Assembly (NCBI GenBank): GCA_964396505.1
Contig: CAYNFJ010000011.1
Coordinates: forward strand, 1-29,771
Reading direction: 5' to 3'
Length of the DNA stretch: 29,771 bases
Source of the DNA: DQTL01 sp964396505
GTDB lineage: Bacteria; Bacteroidota; Bacteroidia; Flavobacteriales; Flavobacteriaceae
Positions 7,566 to 15,697 of the stretch are shown here, piece after piece. Each line of letters begins with the position of its first letter. Positions within the stretch are counted from its first letter, which is position 1. Position numbers and translations under genes: made by a program. The notes under the pieces are model-generated. The model ran no database searches. It saw only the letters and a program-made list of their open reading frames with translations, and was not told where the DNA came from.

Positions 7566-8036
7566 ATGAGTTATTTTTCAGACATATATAACGGAATCAA
7601 AACCTTGTTTCAAGGGATGCAAGTTACCGGTAAATATTTCTTCAACGCACGAAAAGAAATTATTACCGTACAATATCCGGAGGAAAGACCCCATATTTTT
7701 GAACGGTTTCGCGGCGAAGTAGTGATGCCTCACGACGAGAATAATATGCACCGCTGTACGGGTTGTCAATCTTGTGAAATCGCTTGTCCTAATGGAAGTA
7801 TTGAAATTATTTGGGATCGTGTTCTCAATCCGGAAACCGGAAAGAAAGTAAAGCAAATAGAGAAACATATTTATCATCTCTCTATGTGTACGCTTTGTAA
7901 CCTCTGTATTGAAGCTTGCCCAACCGATGCCATCGTTATGGCACAAACTTTTGAAAGTTCGGTTTACGATCGTTCACAGCTCACTAAAGTATTAAACAAA
8001 CCGGGATCCAAAGTACATCCCGATGTTAAAGAATAA
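7566..8036 (+). CDS. nuoI: Complex I subunit I (2[4Fe-4S], TYKY type)
   Basis: A peripheral subunit of 156 residues that carries clusters N6a and N6b. Cluster ligands are C64, C67, C70, C74-P and C108, C111, C114, C118-P, both in the standard CxxCxxCxxxCP form. In a complex I without NuoEFG this subunit would be the outermost cluster-bearing part and the likely docking site for reduced ferredoxin. That role is an inference from the missing module and from the adjacent ferredoxin and kor genes. Spacing to nuoJ is 5 bp. Confidence 0.96.
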   Translation: MSYFSDIYNGIKTLFQGMQVTGKYFFNARKEIITVQYPEERPHIFERFRGEVVMPHDENNMHRCTGCQSCEIACPNGSIEIIWDRVLNPETGKKVKQIEKHIYHLSMCTLCNLCIEACPTDAIVMAQTFESSVYDRSQLTKVLNKPGSKVHPDVKE

Positions 8037-8041
8037 TAAGT

Positions 8042-8545
8042 ATGGAAAGAGTATTTTTTTACATTTTCGCAATCATCATTGTGGTATTTGCAATAGCCTC
8101 GGTAACCAGTAAAAAGATTTTAAGAGCTATTATGTATCTTTTGATATCATTATTGGGTATTGCCGCTTTATATTTTATGATGGATTATGCCTTTTTAGGG
8201 GCGGTTCAGATGGCAGTTTACGCCGGTGGTATTATCATTTTATTTATTTTTTCTGTTTTGTTGATTCATCACGTAGAAGGAGAAATAGAAGAACCGAGTA
8301 AAACCCGTAAATGGGGAATGGCTGTATTAAGCCTTTTTGGTTTGGGTATCACACTGACAACTATTTATTCATTTGATTTCAAAACCGGAACCCAAGCTGT
8401 TCCCACCAGTGTTGAAAATATAGGAAAAGGGCTGCTTAATTACGGTGAAGGAGGCTTTATCCTGCCCTTTGAGGTAATCAGTATTTTACTGTTAGCTGCT
8501 ATGATAGGCGCTATTATCATTGCTAAAGGTCGTAAGAACATTTAA
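8042..8545 (+). CDS. nuoJ: Complex I subunit J
   Basis: A membrane subunit of 167 residues with five predicted helices. The stretch LGAVQMAVYAGGIIILFIF in TM3 contains the conserved Tyr-Ala-Gly-Gly segment that bends during turnover. The hydrophilic loop after it (EGEIEEPSKTRK) has ordinary length. It lies between nuoI and nuoK with spacers of 5 and 11 bp. Confidence 0.95.
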   Translation: MERVFFYIFAIIIVVFAIASVTSKKILRAIMYLLISLLGIAALYFMMDYAFLGAVQMAVYAGGIIILFIFSVLLIHHVEGEIEEPSKTRKWGMAVLSLFGLGITLTTIYSFDFKTGTQAVPTSVENIGKGLLNYGEGGFILPFEVISILLLAAMIGAIIIAKGRKNI

Positions 8546-8556
8546 AAATTTATAAA

Positions 8557-8874
8557 ATGATTGAGAATATCAGTATATATGAAATATTAACCCTGACCAC
8601 TATCTTGTTTTTTATAGGACTGTACGGGTTTTTGACAAGAAAGAATTTAATAGCTATGATGATGGCTATTGAGTTATTATTAAATGCTGCGGTAATTAAT
8701 TTTGTAGTGATTAATAAATACCTGTTCTCGGGTATGTTACAAGGAGTTTATTTTTCAATTTTTATTATTGCAGTGGCTGCAGCAGAAACTGCGCTAGCCA
8801 TTTCAATAATAATCAATTTATACCGATTGAAAACCTCTGTAGATATATCAGAAACTGAAACAATGAAATATTAG
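8557..8874 (+). CDS. nuoK: Complex I subunit K
   Basis: A three-helix membrane subunit of 105 residues, related to MrpC of multisubunit antiporters. The two buried glutamates needed for proton movement are present: E39 in MAIELLLNA and E77 in AAAETALAIS. Length and helix pattern are normal. Confidence 0.96.
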   Translation: MIENISIYEILTLTTILFFIGLYGFLTRKNLIAMMMAIELLLNAAVINFVVINKYLFSGMLQGVYFSIFIIAVAAAETALAISIIINLYRLKTSVDISETETMKY

Positions 8875-8879
8875 AAATT

Positions 8880-10823
8880 ATGGACTTTAGTTATACAATT
8901 TTTATTCTTTTGATTCCCATAGCTACTTTTTTATTGTTGGGATTCTTTTATAACAAAATTAAACCGGCGGTGTCCGGATGGATTGGTGTGGCTGCTTTAA
9001 GTGTGGTAGCTGCTTTGTCCTATTATACCGCTATTCAATACCTGTTTAATATCCCGAAAGTAGATGGAAAATTCCAAACCTTTTATGGTTTTAAGATGAA
9101 TTGGATGAATTTTACCGACACCTTGCATATTGATATGGGTATCTTATTAGATCCTATATCTATTATGATGTTGGTGGTGGTATCTACTATTTCGCTGATG
9201 GTGCATATTTATAGTAGAGGCTATATGAAGGGAGATCCGGGTTATACTAAGTTCTTTTCCTTTCTTTCTTTATTTACTTTTTCTATGATGGGATTAGTCG
9301 TCGCAACTAACCTTTTTCAAATTTATATATTTTGGGAATTGGTAGGTGTTTCTTCGTTTTTGCTCATCGGATATTATTACGATAAACCATCGGCAGTAGC
9401 AGCTGCTAAAAAAGCCTTTATCGTTACCCGTTTTGCTGATTTAGGTTTCTTAATTGGTATTCTGTTGATGGGTTATTACGGTGGAAGTTACGATTTTGGG
9501 ATACTTAATAATCCGGAAGGTACAGCCATTATGAACTGGGCAAGCTCTTCTTTTATGGGCTTATCGGTTATTACTTGGGCTTTGATCTTGATGTTTATGG
9601 GAGGAGCCGGAAAATCGGCTATGTTTCCACTACATATTTGGTTACCCGATGCAATGGAAGGACCTACCCCTGTTTCTGCATTAATTCACGCAGCAACAAT
9701 GGTTGTAGCAGGGGTATATTTAGTAGCAAGAATGTTCCCGATGTTTTATTTTGTAGAAGATGGATTTGCCTTGCATATCGTGGCTTGGGTGGGAGCTATT
9801 TCTTCTTTGATTGCTGCCATAATTGCATTGACACAATATGATATTAAACGGGTTCTAGCTTTTTCAACGATGTCTCAAATAGGCTATATGATGTTAGCTT
9901 TGGGAGTTTCTAAGTTTGAAGGACATGAAGGTCTTGGTTATATGGCTTCTATGTGGCATTTATTTACCCATGCAATGTTTAAAGGACTCTTATTCTTAGG
10001 TGCCGGTTCGGTGATTCATGCGGTTCACAGTAATTTGATGCAAGATATGGGAGGATTGCGTAAGTATATGCCGATTACTCATATTACTTTTCTGATTGCT
10101 GCTTTATCCATATCCGGATTCCCGTTTACTGCCGGTTTCTTTAGTAAAGATGAAATTTTGGGAGCTGCTTTTGAACACAACAAGCTCATTTATTTTATCA
10201 CTTTATTTGTTGCAGGCTTAACAGCTTTCTATATGTTCCGATTGTATTTCAGTATTTTCTGGGGTAAAGAAAATAAATACGAGCACACCCCTCATGAATC
10301 ACCCTTATCTATGACATTCCCATTGCTGTTTTTAGCATTTATGGCTATTGCCGGTGGATATTTACCTTTTAGAGAATGGGTAACAGCCGATAGAATGGCG
10401 ATGCATGGACACACAGGAATTTTAGCAAATTTAATGGCGATCGATTGGGGCAAAGCTATTATTGCCATTATTACCGGTTTGATCGGTATTGGTTTGGCTT
10501 GGGCTTTTTATAAAAAGCCAACGGATTATCCTACCAAGATATCTCAATCTTTTGGTCGTTTTTATAAGTGGACTTTTCATAAATTTTACATTGATGAATT
10601 ATATTTATTTATCACTAAAAAAATCATTTTCAAACGCATCGCAGGATCATTTGCTTGGTTTGACCAAACTGTAGTGGATGGTAGTATGCGCGGTATTGGT
10701 AACAAAACAGTTTCATTTTCTAAACTGATTAAAGGACTTCAATCCGGTAAGGTACAGGATTATGCGGTAGCATTTGCAGGAGGAGCTTTTGTATTGGTTT
10801 TAATCGTTTTATACGTTTTATAA
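8880..10823 (+). CDS. nuoL: Complex I subunit L (antiporter-like)
   Basis: The distal proton-channel subunit, 647 residues, with 14 core helices plus a C-terminal lateral helix. Key charges are kept: E153 in FWELVGVSSF (TM5), K245 in GGAGKSAMFPLH (TM7), and K368 in HAMFKGLLFLGAG. The signature DAMEGPTPVSALIHAATMV is complete. The C-terminal part (about 540-647) should hold the long amphipathic helix that clamps NuoM and NuoN. The nuoM ATG follows the stop after a single base, so translation is probably coupled. Confidence 0.97.
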   Translation: MDFSYTIFILLIPIATFLLLGFFYNKIKPAVSGWIGVAALSVVAALSYYTAIQYLFNIPKVDGKFQTFYGFKMNWMNFTDTLHIDMGILLDPISIMMLVVVSTISLMVHIYSRGYMKGDPGYTKFFSFLSLFTFSMMGLVVATNLFQIYIFWELVGVSSFLLIGYYYDKPSAVAAAKKAFIVTRFADLGFLIGILLMGYYGGSYDFGILNNPEGTAIMNWASSSFMGLSVITWALILMFMGGAGKSAMFPLHIWLPDAMEGPTPVSALIHAATMVVAGVYLVARMFPMFYFVEDGFALHIVAWVGAISSLIAAIIALTQYDIKRVLAFSTMSQIGYMMLALGVSKFEGHEGLGYMASMWHLFTHAMFKGLLFLGAGSVIHAVHSNLMQDMGGLRKYMPITHITFLIAALSISGFPFTAGFFSKDEILGAAFEHNKLIYFITLFVAGLTAFYMFRLYFSIFWGKENKYEHTPHESPLSMTFPLLFLAFMAIAGGYLPFREWVTADRMAMHGHTGILANLMAIDWGKAIIAIITGLIGIGLAWAFYKKPTDYPTKISQSFGRFYKWTFHKFYIDELYLFITKKIIFKRIAGSFAWFDQTVVDGSMRGIGNKTVSFSKLIKGLQSGKVQDYAVAFAGGAFVLVLIVLYVL

Positions 10824-10824
10824 T

Positions 10825-12330
10825 ATGGATATTTTAACACTATTAGTAGTTATTCCGTTTCTAACGGTAGTTGTTTTACTCTTTTTTGGAAAGGGTTTGG
10901 AAAAAGCCAGAACCATTGCATTGGTGGGGGCATTGATTCAATTTGGAATGGCTGTGAATCTATTATTCTCTTATTTGAGAGAACGGGCAGTCAATGATTC
11001 AATGATGCTTTTTTCTAAAGATGTAATGTGGTTTAAATCCTTTAACATTCATTATGCTATTGGCGTAGATGGAGTATCGGTTGCCTTGATATTGCTGACT
11101 TCAATTATCGTACTGGCAGGAGTATTTATCTCTTGGAAGATAGATCAATTGGCAAAAGAATTTTTCATTTTTCTCATCATTTTGGCAGCCGGTGTATATG
11201 GATTCTTTATTTCCATAGATTTATTTACCATGTTTGTCTTTTATGAGATTGCCGTTATTCCGATGTATCTCTTAATCGGTATCTGGGGTAGTGGACCTCG
11301 TGAAAATTCGGCTATGAAGTTGACCTTGATGTTGATGGGAGCATCAGCCGTTTTGTTAGTGGGGATTCTAGGCTTGTACTTTAATTCCAATGCCGATGGT
11401 GGTGCTTTGACTTTTAATATTTTGGAAATTGCCAAGGTACATATTCCGGTAGAAACTCAAAAACTGTTCTTTCCAATAGTTTTCATTGGATTTGCCGTGA
11501 TAGGTGCTTTATTTCCATTTCACACTTGGTCACCCAGTGGTCATGCTTCGGCACCTACAGCTGTTTCGATGTTACACGCCGGTGTATTGATGAAATTAGG
11601 AGGTTATGGTATCTTTAGAGTCGCTATGTTCTTATTGCCTGCGGGTGCTTTGCATTGGACGAATTTCTTTATTGTGCTCTCTGTAATAGGTATTGTTTAC
11701 GGTGCTTTGGCGGCTATTAAACAAACCGATTTAAAATATATCAATGCCTATTCTTCTGTAAGCCACTTGGGAATGGTACTATTTGCCTTGTTAATGCTGA
11801 ATAAAACTGCTTGGAACGGTGCAATTTTGCAGTCTTTGTCACACGGATTTATGACGGCACTTTTCTTTGCTTTAATCGGAATGATTTATGGTAGAACCCA
11901 TACGCGTGATGCTACAAAGATGGGTGGTTTGCTTAAGATAATTCCTTTTATTTCGATGATTTATGTCATTGCCGGATTGGCTTCTTTGGGACTCCCGGGA
12001 ATGAGTGGTTTCGTAGCAGAGATGAATATTTTTGCCGGTGCATTCCAGCATACCGATACTTTTCATAGAGTCGCCAGTATATTGACCGTTTCGGCCATCG
12101 TGATTACTGCAGTTTATATCCTTCGGGTGGTGGGTATGATGTTGATGGGACCCATACGTTTTGATGAATTTAGAGACTTGCCCAAAGTTACTTGGTACGA
12201 ACGAATAGGGATTTATTTACTATTGATCCCGGTGGTGGGTATTGGAGTAGCGCCGATGTGGTTGAGCAATATGATTACCGAAAGTATCGAACCTTTTATT
12301 AAAGGAGTTGAAGTTTTAATAAATAAATAA
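10825..12330 (+). CDS. nuoM: Complex I subunit M (antiporter-like), TM7 lysine replaced
   Basis: The middle proton-channel subunit, 501 residues. E141 in FYEIAVIPMY (TM5), K257 in GVLMKLGGYG (TM8) and E399 in SGFVAEMNIF (TM12) match the functional residues of E. coli NuoM. At the position of the essential TM7 lysine (E. coli K234, FAVKMP) this protein reads FAVIGALFPFHTW, so I226 replaces Lys. NuoL and NuoN in the same operon keep theirs. The following SPSGHASAPTA also differs from the common LPDAH(x)xAPTA. The substitution may be a lineage trait of Bacteroidota and not a defect. The gene is intact. Confidence 0.96.
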   Translation: MDILTLLVVIPFLTVVVLLFFGKGLEKARTIALVGALIQFGMAVNLLFSYLRERAVNDSMMLFSKDVMWFKSFNIHYAIGVDGVSVALILLTSIIVLAGVFISWKIDQLAKEFFIFLIILAAGVYGFFISIDLFTMFVFYEIAVIPMYLLIGIWGSGPRENSAMKLTLMLMGASAVLLVGILGLYFNSNADGGALTFNILEIAKVHIPVETQKLFFPIVFIGFAVIGALFPFHTWSPSGHASAPTAVSMLHAGVLMKLGGYGIFRVAMFLLPAGALHWTNFFIVLSVIGIVYGALAAIKQTDLKYINAYSSVSHLGMVLFALLMLNKTAWNGAILQSLSHGFMTALFFALIGMIYGRTHTRDATKMGGLLKIIPFISMIYVIAGLASLGLPGMSGFVAEMNIFAGAFQHTDTFHRVASILTVSAIVITAVYILRVVGMMLMGPIRFDEFRDLPKVTWYERIGIYLLLIPVVGIGVAPMWLSNMITESIEPFIKGVEVLINK

Positions 12331-12364
12331 CAGGCTTTTAAGCTTTTATGATAAAATACAAAAA

Positions 12365-13795
12365 ATGAATATTTCAAATTTTTTAGTAATGCGTCAAGAA
12401 ATCATACTTTTAGTGCTGATTTTGGTGCTGTTGGTTTTGGAAATTTTCACCAAAACCGATAAGAAAAGAACATTGATTAATGTCGCAATCGGATTATTTT
12501 TCATTCACACGATTATAGGTTTTTTTCCTATTGAAACGCGTACCCTTTTCGGAGGTTCTTTTAAAACATACGGATTGGTACATTTTTTTAAAAATGTATT
12601 GAATGTCGGGGTGCTGATTATCCTGTTTCAATCGGCTGATTGGTTACGCGATAAGGTGGCTGCATATCATAAGATTCCGGAGTTTTTTATCCTACTCTTT
12701 TCTTCATTATTGGGTATGTATTTTATGATATCTGCCGGAGATTTCTTAATGTTTTACATCGGATTGGAACTATCTACCCTGCCTTTAATAGCCTTGATCG
12801 CCTATAACTCGTATGATCAAAAAGCCACAGAAGCCGGTATTAAGATGATTTTATCAGCAGCATTGGCATCTGCGATCTCTTTATTTGGGATTAGTATGTT
12901 GTATGCAACCGGAGGTTCTCTGTTCTTTGATTCTATAGCCGCTACTTTGTCCAGTTCTAATTTGGCCATTTTAGGAATGGTATTTTTCTTTGCCGGCATT
13001 GGATTTAAAATATCTTTAGCGCCCTTTCATTTCTGGACAGCAGATGTGTATGAAGGAGCTCCTACTCAAATCACTTCTTATTTATCGGTTATTTCCAAAG
13101 GAGCAGCTGTTTTTGTACTGATGATGATTCTTTTTACAGTATTGCCTGTGTTGAGTGGTTCTTGGAAAATAGTGGTTTACATTGTGGCCATTGCTACCAT
13201 GTTTACCGGTAATCTTTTTGCCTTACGTCAACAAAATATGAAACGTTTCTTGGCTTATTCTTCTATTGCTCAGGCCGGATTTATGTTGATGGGTATTATC
13301 AATGCTGATCAATTGGGTATTGCCACTGTTGTGTTTTTTGTATTGATTTATATCTTTTCCAACCTAGGTGCTTTTGGTGTGGTGCAAGCTATTGCTACGC
13401 ATACTGGTAAGGAGAATATGAATGATTACAAAGGGCTTTACAGAACCAATCCTATGTTGTCATTGGTGCTATTATTGGCTTTGTTCTCTTTGGCAGGGAT
13501 TCCGCCTATTGCCGGTTTCTTTGGGAAATTCTTTTTATATACGGCAGCAGCACAGAAAGGGTATTACGTATTGGTCTTCATTGCAGTGGTTAATGTAACC
13601 ATTTCATTGTACTATTATTTATTGCCGGTTCGAGCTATGTTTTTGGAAACCAGTGATCAGGCTATACCCTATTTCAAAAGTAAGATCATGATGCGAATCG
13701 GGTTAATTTTAACCGTAATAGGTGTTTTGACATTAGGTTTGTACAGTCCCTTATATAATTATGTAGTCGCCTTGAGTCAAGGAATTTTGCAGTAA
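12365..13795 (+). CDS. nuoN: Complex I subunit N (antiporter-like)
   Basis: The antiporter-like subunit nearest the quinone site, 476 residues. E135 in GLELSTLPL (TM5) and K215 in GIGFKISLAPFHFW (TM7) are retained. DVYEGAPTQITSYLS is the usual family motif, and K245 in VISKGAAVF supplies the TM8 lysine. The gene follows nuoM after 34 bp. The next gene, encoding an uncharacterised 108-residue protein, begins 22 bp after its stop and before the operon terminator. Confidence 0.97.
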   Translation: MNISNFLVMRQEIILLVLILVLLVLEIFTKTDKKRTLINVAIGLFFIHTIIGFFPIETRTLFGGSFKTYGLVHFFKNVLNVGVLIILFQSADWLRDKVAAYHKIPEFFILLFSSLLGMYFMISAGDFLMFYIGLELSTLPLIALIAYNSYDQKATEAGIKMILSAALASAISLFGISMLYATGGSLFFDSIAATLSSSNLAILGMVFFFAGIGFKISLAPFHFWTADVYEGAPTQITSYLSVISKGAAVFVLMMILFTVLPVLSGSWKIVVYIVAIATMFTGNLFALRQQNMKRFLAYSSIAQAGFMLMGIINADQLGIATVVFFVLIYIFSNLGAFGVVQAIATHTGKENMNDYKGLYRTNPMLSLVLLLALFSLAGIPPIAGFFGKFFLYTAAAQKGYYVLVFIAVVNVTISLYYYLLPVRAMFLETSDQAIPYFKSKIMMRIGLILTVIGVLTLGLYSPLYNYVVALSQGILQ

Positions 13796-13817
13796 CAGTA
13801 ACTTAAATTAGTAGAGA

Positions 13818-14144
13818 ATGAATTTAGTTGGAAAACATCAATTTGGAGCCATTAATGATACACGGGTTACCTTTATAGAAAAAAAGGTAGATAAAGACAG
13901 AGCTGATTTTTTACAAAAGCTGCTGGAGCATAATGGATTGGAAGTAATTGTACAGGAAGAAAAACGCAAGAGTGAAGAAGAACCCCAATTATATACGGTG
14001 GCTGTAACCGATATGGTTTTTAATCCGACCATTTGGGTTTTTGAACGTAAGTTAAAAACTTTTGACGGTCGTATTGTTTCTCCAGATTATTGGAATCAAA
14101 AAACCGAAGATACTGCTCCGCAATATTGGAGAAGTAAAAAGTAA
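13818..14144 (+). CDS. Uncharacterised 108-residue protein at the end of the nuo operon
   Basis: I do not recognise a named family. The protein is soluble, with no signal peptide or membrane helix, and is rich in Lys and Glu. It resembles a small alpha/beta domain: a helix around residues 24-39 (KDRADFLQKLLEHNG), strands LEVIVQEEK and LYTVAVTD, then a C-terminal stretch NPTIWVFERKLKTFDG with several Trp and Tyr (DYWNQK, QYWRSKK). It begins 22 bp after nuoN and precedes the only strong terminator of the operon, so it is transcribed with complex I. An accessory or assembly role, or a small membrane-arm-associated subunit, is possible by position only. An unrelated cytosolic role cannot be excluded. 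Confidence 0.8.
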   Translation: MNLVGKHQFGAINDTRVTFIEKKVDKDRADFLQKLLEHNGLEVIVQEEKRKSEEEPQLYTVAVTDMVFNPTIWVFERKLKTFDGRIVSPDYWNQKTEDTAPQYWRSKK

Positions 14145-14163
14145 GATTAATAAAAATGTAAAG

Positions 14164-14199
14164 AAAAACAGCTGAAAAATTCATTTTTCAGCTGTTTTT
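14164..14199 (+). terminator. Strong intrinsic terminator of the nuo operon
   Basis: AAAAACAGCTGAAAAA (14164-14179) and TTTTTCAGCTGTTTTT (14184-14199) form a perfect 16-bp stem with the loop TTCA, and further T residues follow. It lies 20 bp after the stop of the 108-residue protein and ends the nuo transcription unit. Confidence 0.93.
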
Positions 14200-14213
14200 T
14201 TATTTAAAACCAC

Positions 14214-14221
14214 TAAATTTG
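14214..14221 (+). promoter_or_regulatory. Candidate -7 element (TAAATTTG) for the GH18 gene
   Basis: Full match to TAnnTTTG, 48 bp before the ATG at 14270 and just after the nuo terminator. No convincing -33 TTG was seen. Confidence 0.4.
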
Positions 14222-14269
14222 GGGTAAAACCCTCAAAGTAGTGGGTTTGTTCGGTTAATTTTAAAAAAA

Positions 14270-15697
14270 ATGAAAGTCTTTTTCTTTGTTATTATTCTTA
14301 TTTATACAGCTGATTTTTGTTCCTTTTCTCAAGAATTGATAAGGAAAGGAGTTCATCAACAGCAATTAGAAACTTTTGGTTCAGTCCATCACACTTCAGC
14401 ATACAGAGGCACCGATACAGCACTTATTTTACCTTTATCTTCGCAGGAATCTAACACGCTATCCAACATAGTTTTTGGGTTTTTGCCCTATTGGGAATAC
14501 AATAACGGGGCGCATAATAATATGCACTACGATTTGTTATCACATGTTGCGATTTTTAATTTTCAAGCTTCCGGTAACGGTAGTATTTCAAATCCCTCGG
14601 GTTGGCCTTGGACAGAAGTAATCAATGCTGCCCATGCTCAGGCTACGAAAGTGGTGATGGTCGTGACCAATTTTAACGCATCGGAAGTCCATACATTATT
14701 GACCGATACTACGGCAAAAAACAATCTATTTAATGCGATTGCAACACAAATTTCAACTTATCAATTAGACGGGGTAAATATTGATTTTGAAGGGATTAAT
14801 GCTACTGATAGAGGAAGTGTGTTGAATGCTTTTTTACAGGATTTGTCCGATTTTATTCATACTAATTTCTCCGGCAAAGAAGTGTCCTTTGATGGTCCGG
14901 CAGTGAACTGGAGCGCTTGGCAATTAAACGGATTGGTACAAAGTGTTGATTTATTGTTTATTATGGCGTATGATTACAACGGGTCTTGGAGTTCGAATAC
15001 CGGCGCCTGCGCTCCTTTAATTCATCCTTCAGGCGGAATTTGTGTGTCAAAATCCCTAGATGATGATTATGCTGAAGCCATTAGCAATTACCCTGAAAAG
15101 ATTGTGTTAGGGGTGCCTTATTATGGCAATCATTGGACAACTACAACAGAAAATGCCGGATCTCCTGTCAATGCCTATATGGGCGCCACTCTTTATAGAA
15201 ATACCGTTGCAAATGCTACCTATGGAAATGCGCTTTGGGATGATAATTCATTGACCTCTTGGTATCGATGGCAAGATTCCGATTGGCACCAAATATGGGC
15301 AGATACGATGCAAAGTATAGAATTAAAATATGATAAAGCTATAGAAAAAAATTTGGGAGGTGTTGGTATATGGGCATTGAATTATGATGGAAATAGAGCT
15401 GAATTGTGGGATTTGATTAACTCAAAATTCAATAATTCTATGGGTAATGATGCCTATCATTTTAATAAAAATATTGTGTTATATCCTAATCCGACTCAAT
15501 CTGATTTGTTTATTAAAACCACCTCGGGTTCTGAAGTGGTAAGCTATGAAATTTTCAATTTTTTAGGTGAAAAAATAAAATCGGGGAATCTTAGTAACAA
15601 GAGGATAATAACCCATTCGCTACAAAAAGGTATTTATATCATTCAACTATGGGATTCTCATCAAAATAAAAAATCGTTTACGGTCATAAAAAACTAG
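14270..15697 (+). CDS. Secreted GH18-family glycoside hydrolase with T9SS sorting domain
   Basis: A 475-residue exported enzyme that should cleave beta-1,4-linked N-acetylglucosamine polymers. Residues 1-21 form a signal peptide ending in FCSFSQE. The GH18 barrel follows: VFGFLPYWEYN is the first strand, and LDGVNIDFEGI carries the catalytic motif D167-x-x-N170-x-D172-x-E174. E174 is the acid. The second position is Asn instead of Asp, as in the YaaH/SleL-like group, which acts on peptidoglycan or related GlcNAc polymers. LLFIMAYDYNG and LGVPYYGNHW are later barrel motifs. The last 75 or so residues (VLYPNPTQSDLF to the end) match a type A T9SS sorting domain with the YPNP start and KGIYIIQL near the end. 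It is convergent with the RemB-like gene, and their stop codons overlap. Confidence 0.9.
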   Translation: MKVFFFVIILIYTADFCSFSQELIRKGVHQQQLETFGSVHHTSAYRGTDTALILPLSSQESNTLSNIVFGFLPYWEYNNGAHNNMHYDLLSHVAIFNFQASGNGSISNPSGWPWTEVINAAHAQATKVVMVVTNFNASEVHTLLTDTTAKNNLFNAIATQISTYQLDGVNIDFEGINATDRGSVLNAFLQDLSDFIHTNFSGKEVSFDGPAVNWSAWQLNGLVQSVDLLFIMAYDYNGSWSSNTGACAPLIHPSGGICVSKSLDDDYAEAISNYPEKIVLGVPYYGNHWTTTTENAGSPVNAYMGATLYRNTVANATYGNALWDDNSLTSWYRWQDSDWHQIWADTMQSIELKYDKAIEKNLGGVGIWALNYDGNRAELWDLINSKFNNSMGNDAYHFNKNIVLYPNPTQSDLFIKTTSGSEVVSYEIFNFLGEKIKSGNLSNKRIITHSLQKGIYIIQLWDSHQNKKSFTVIKN

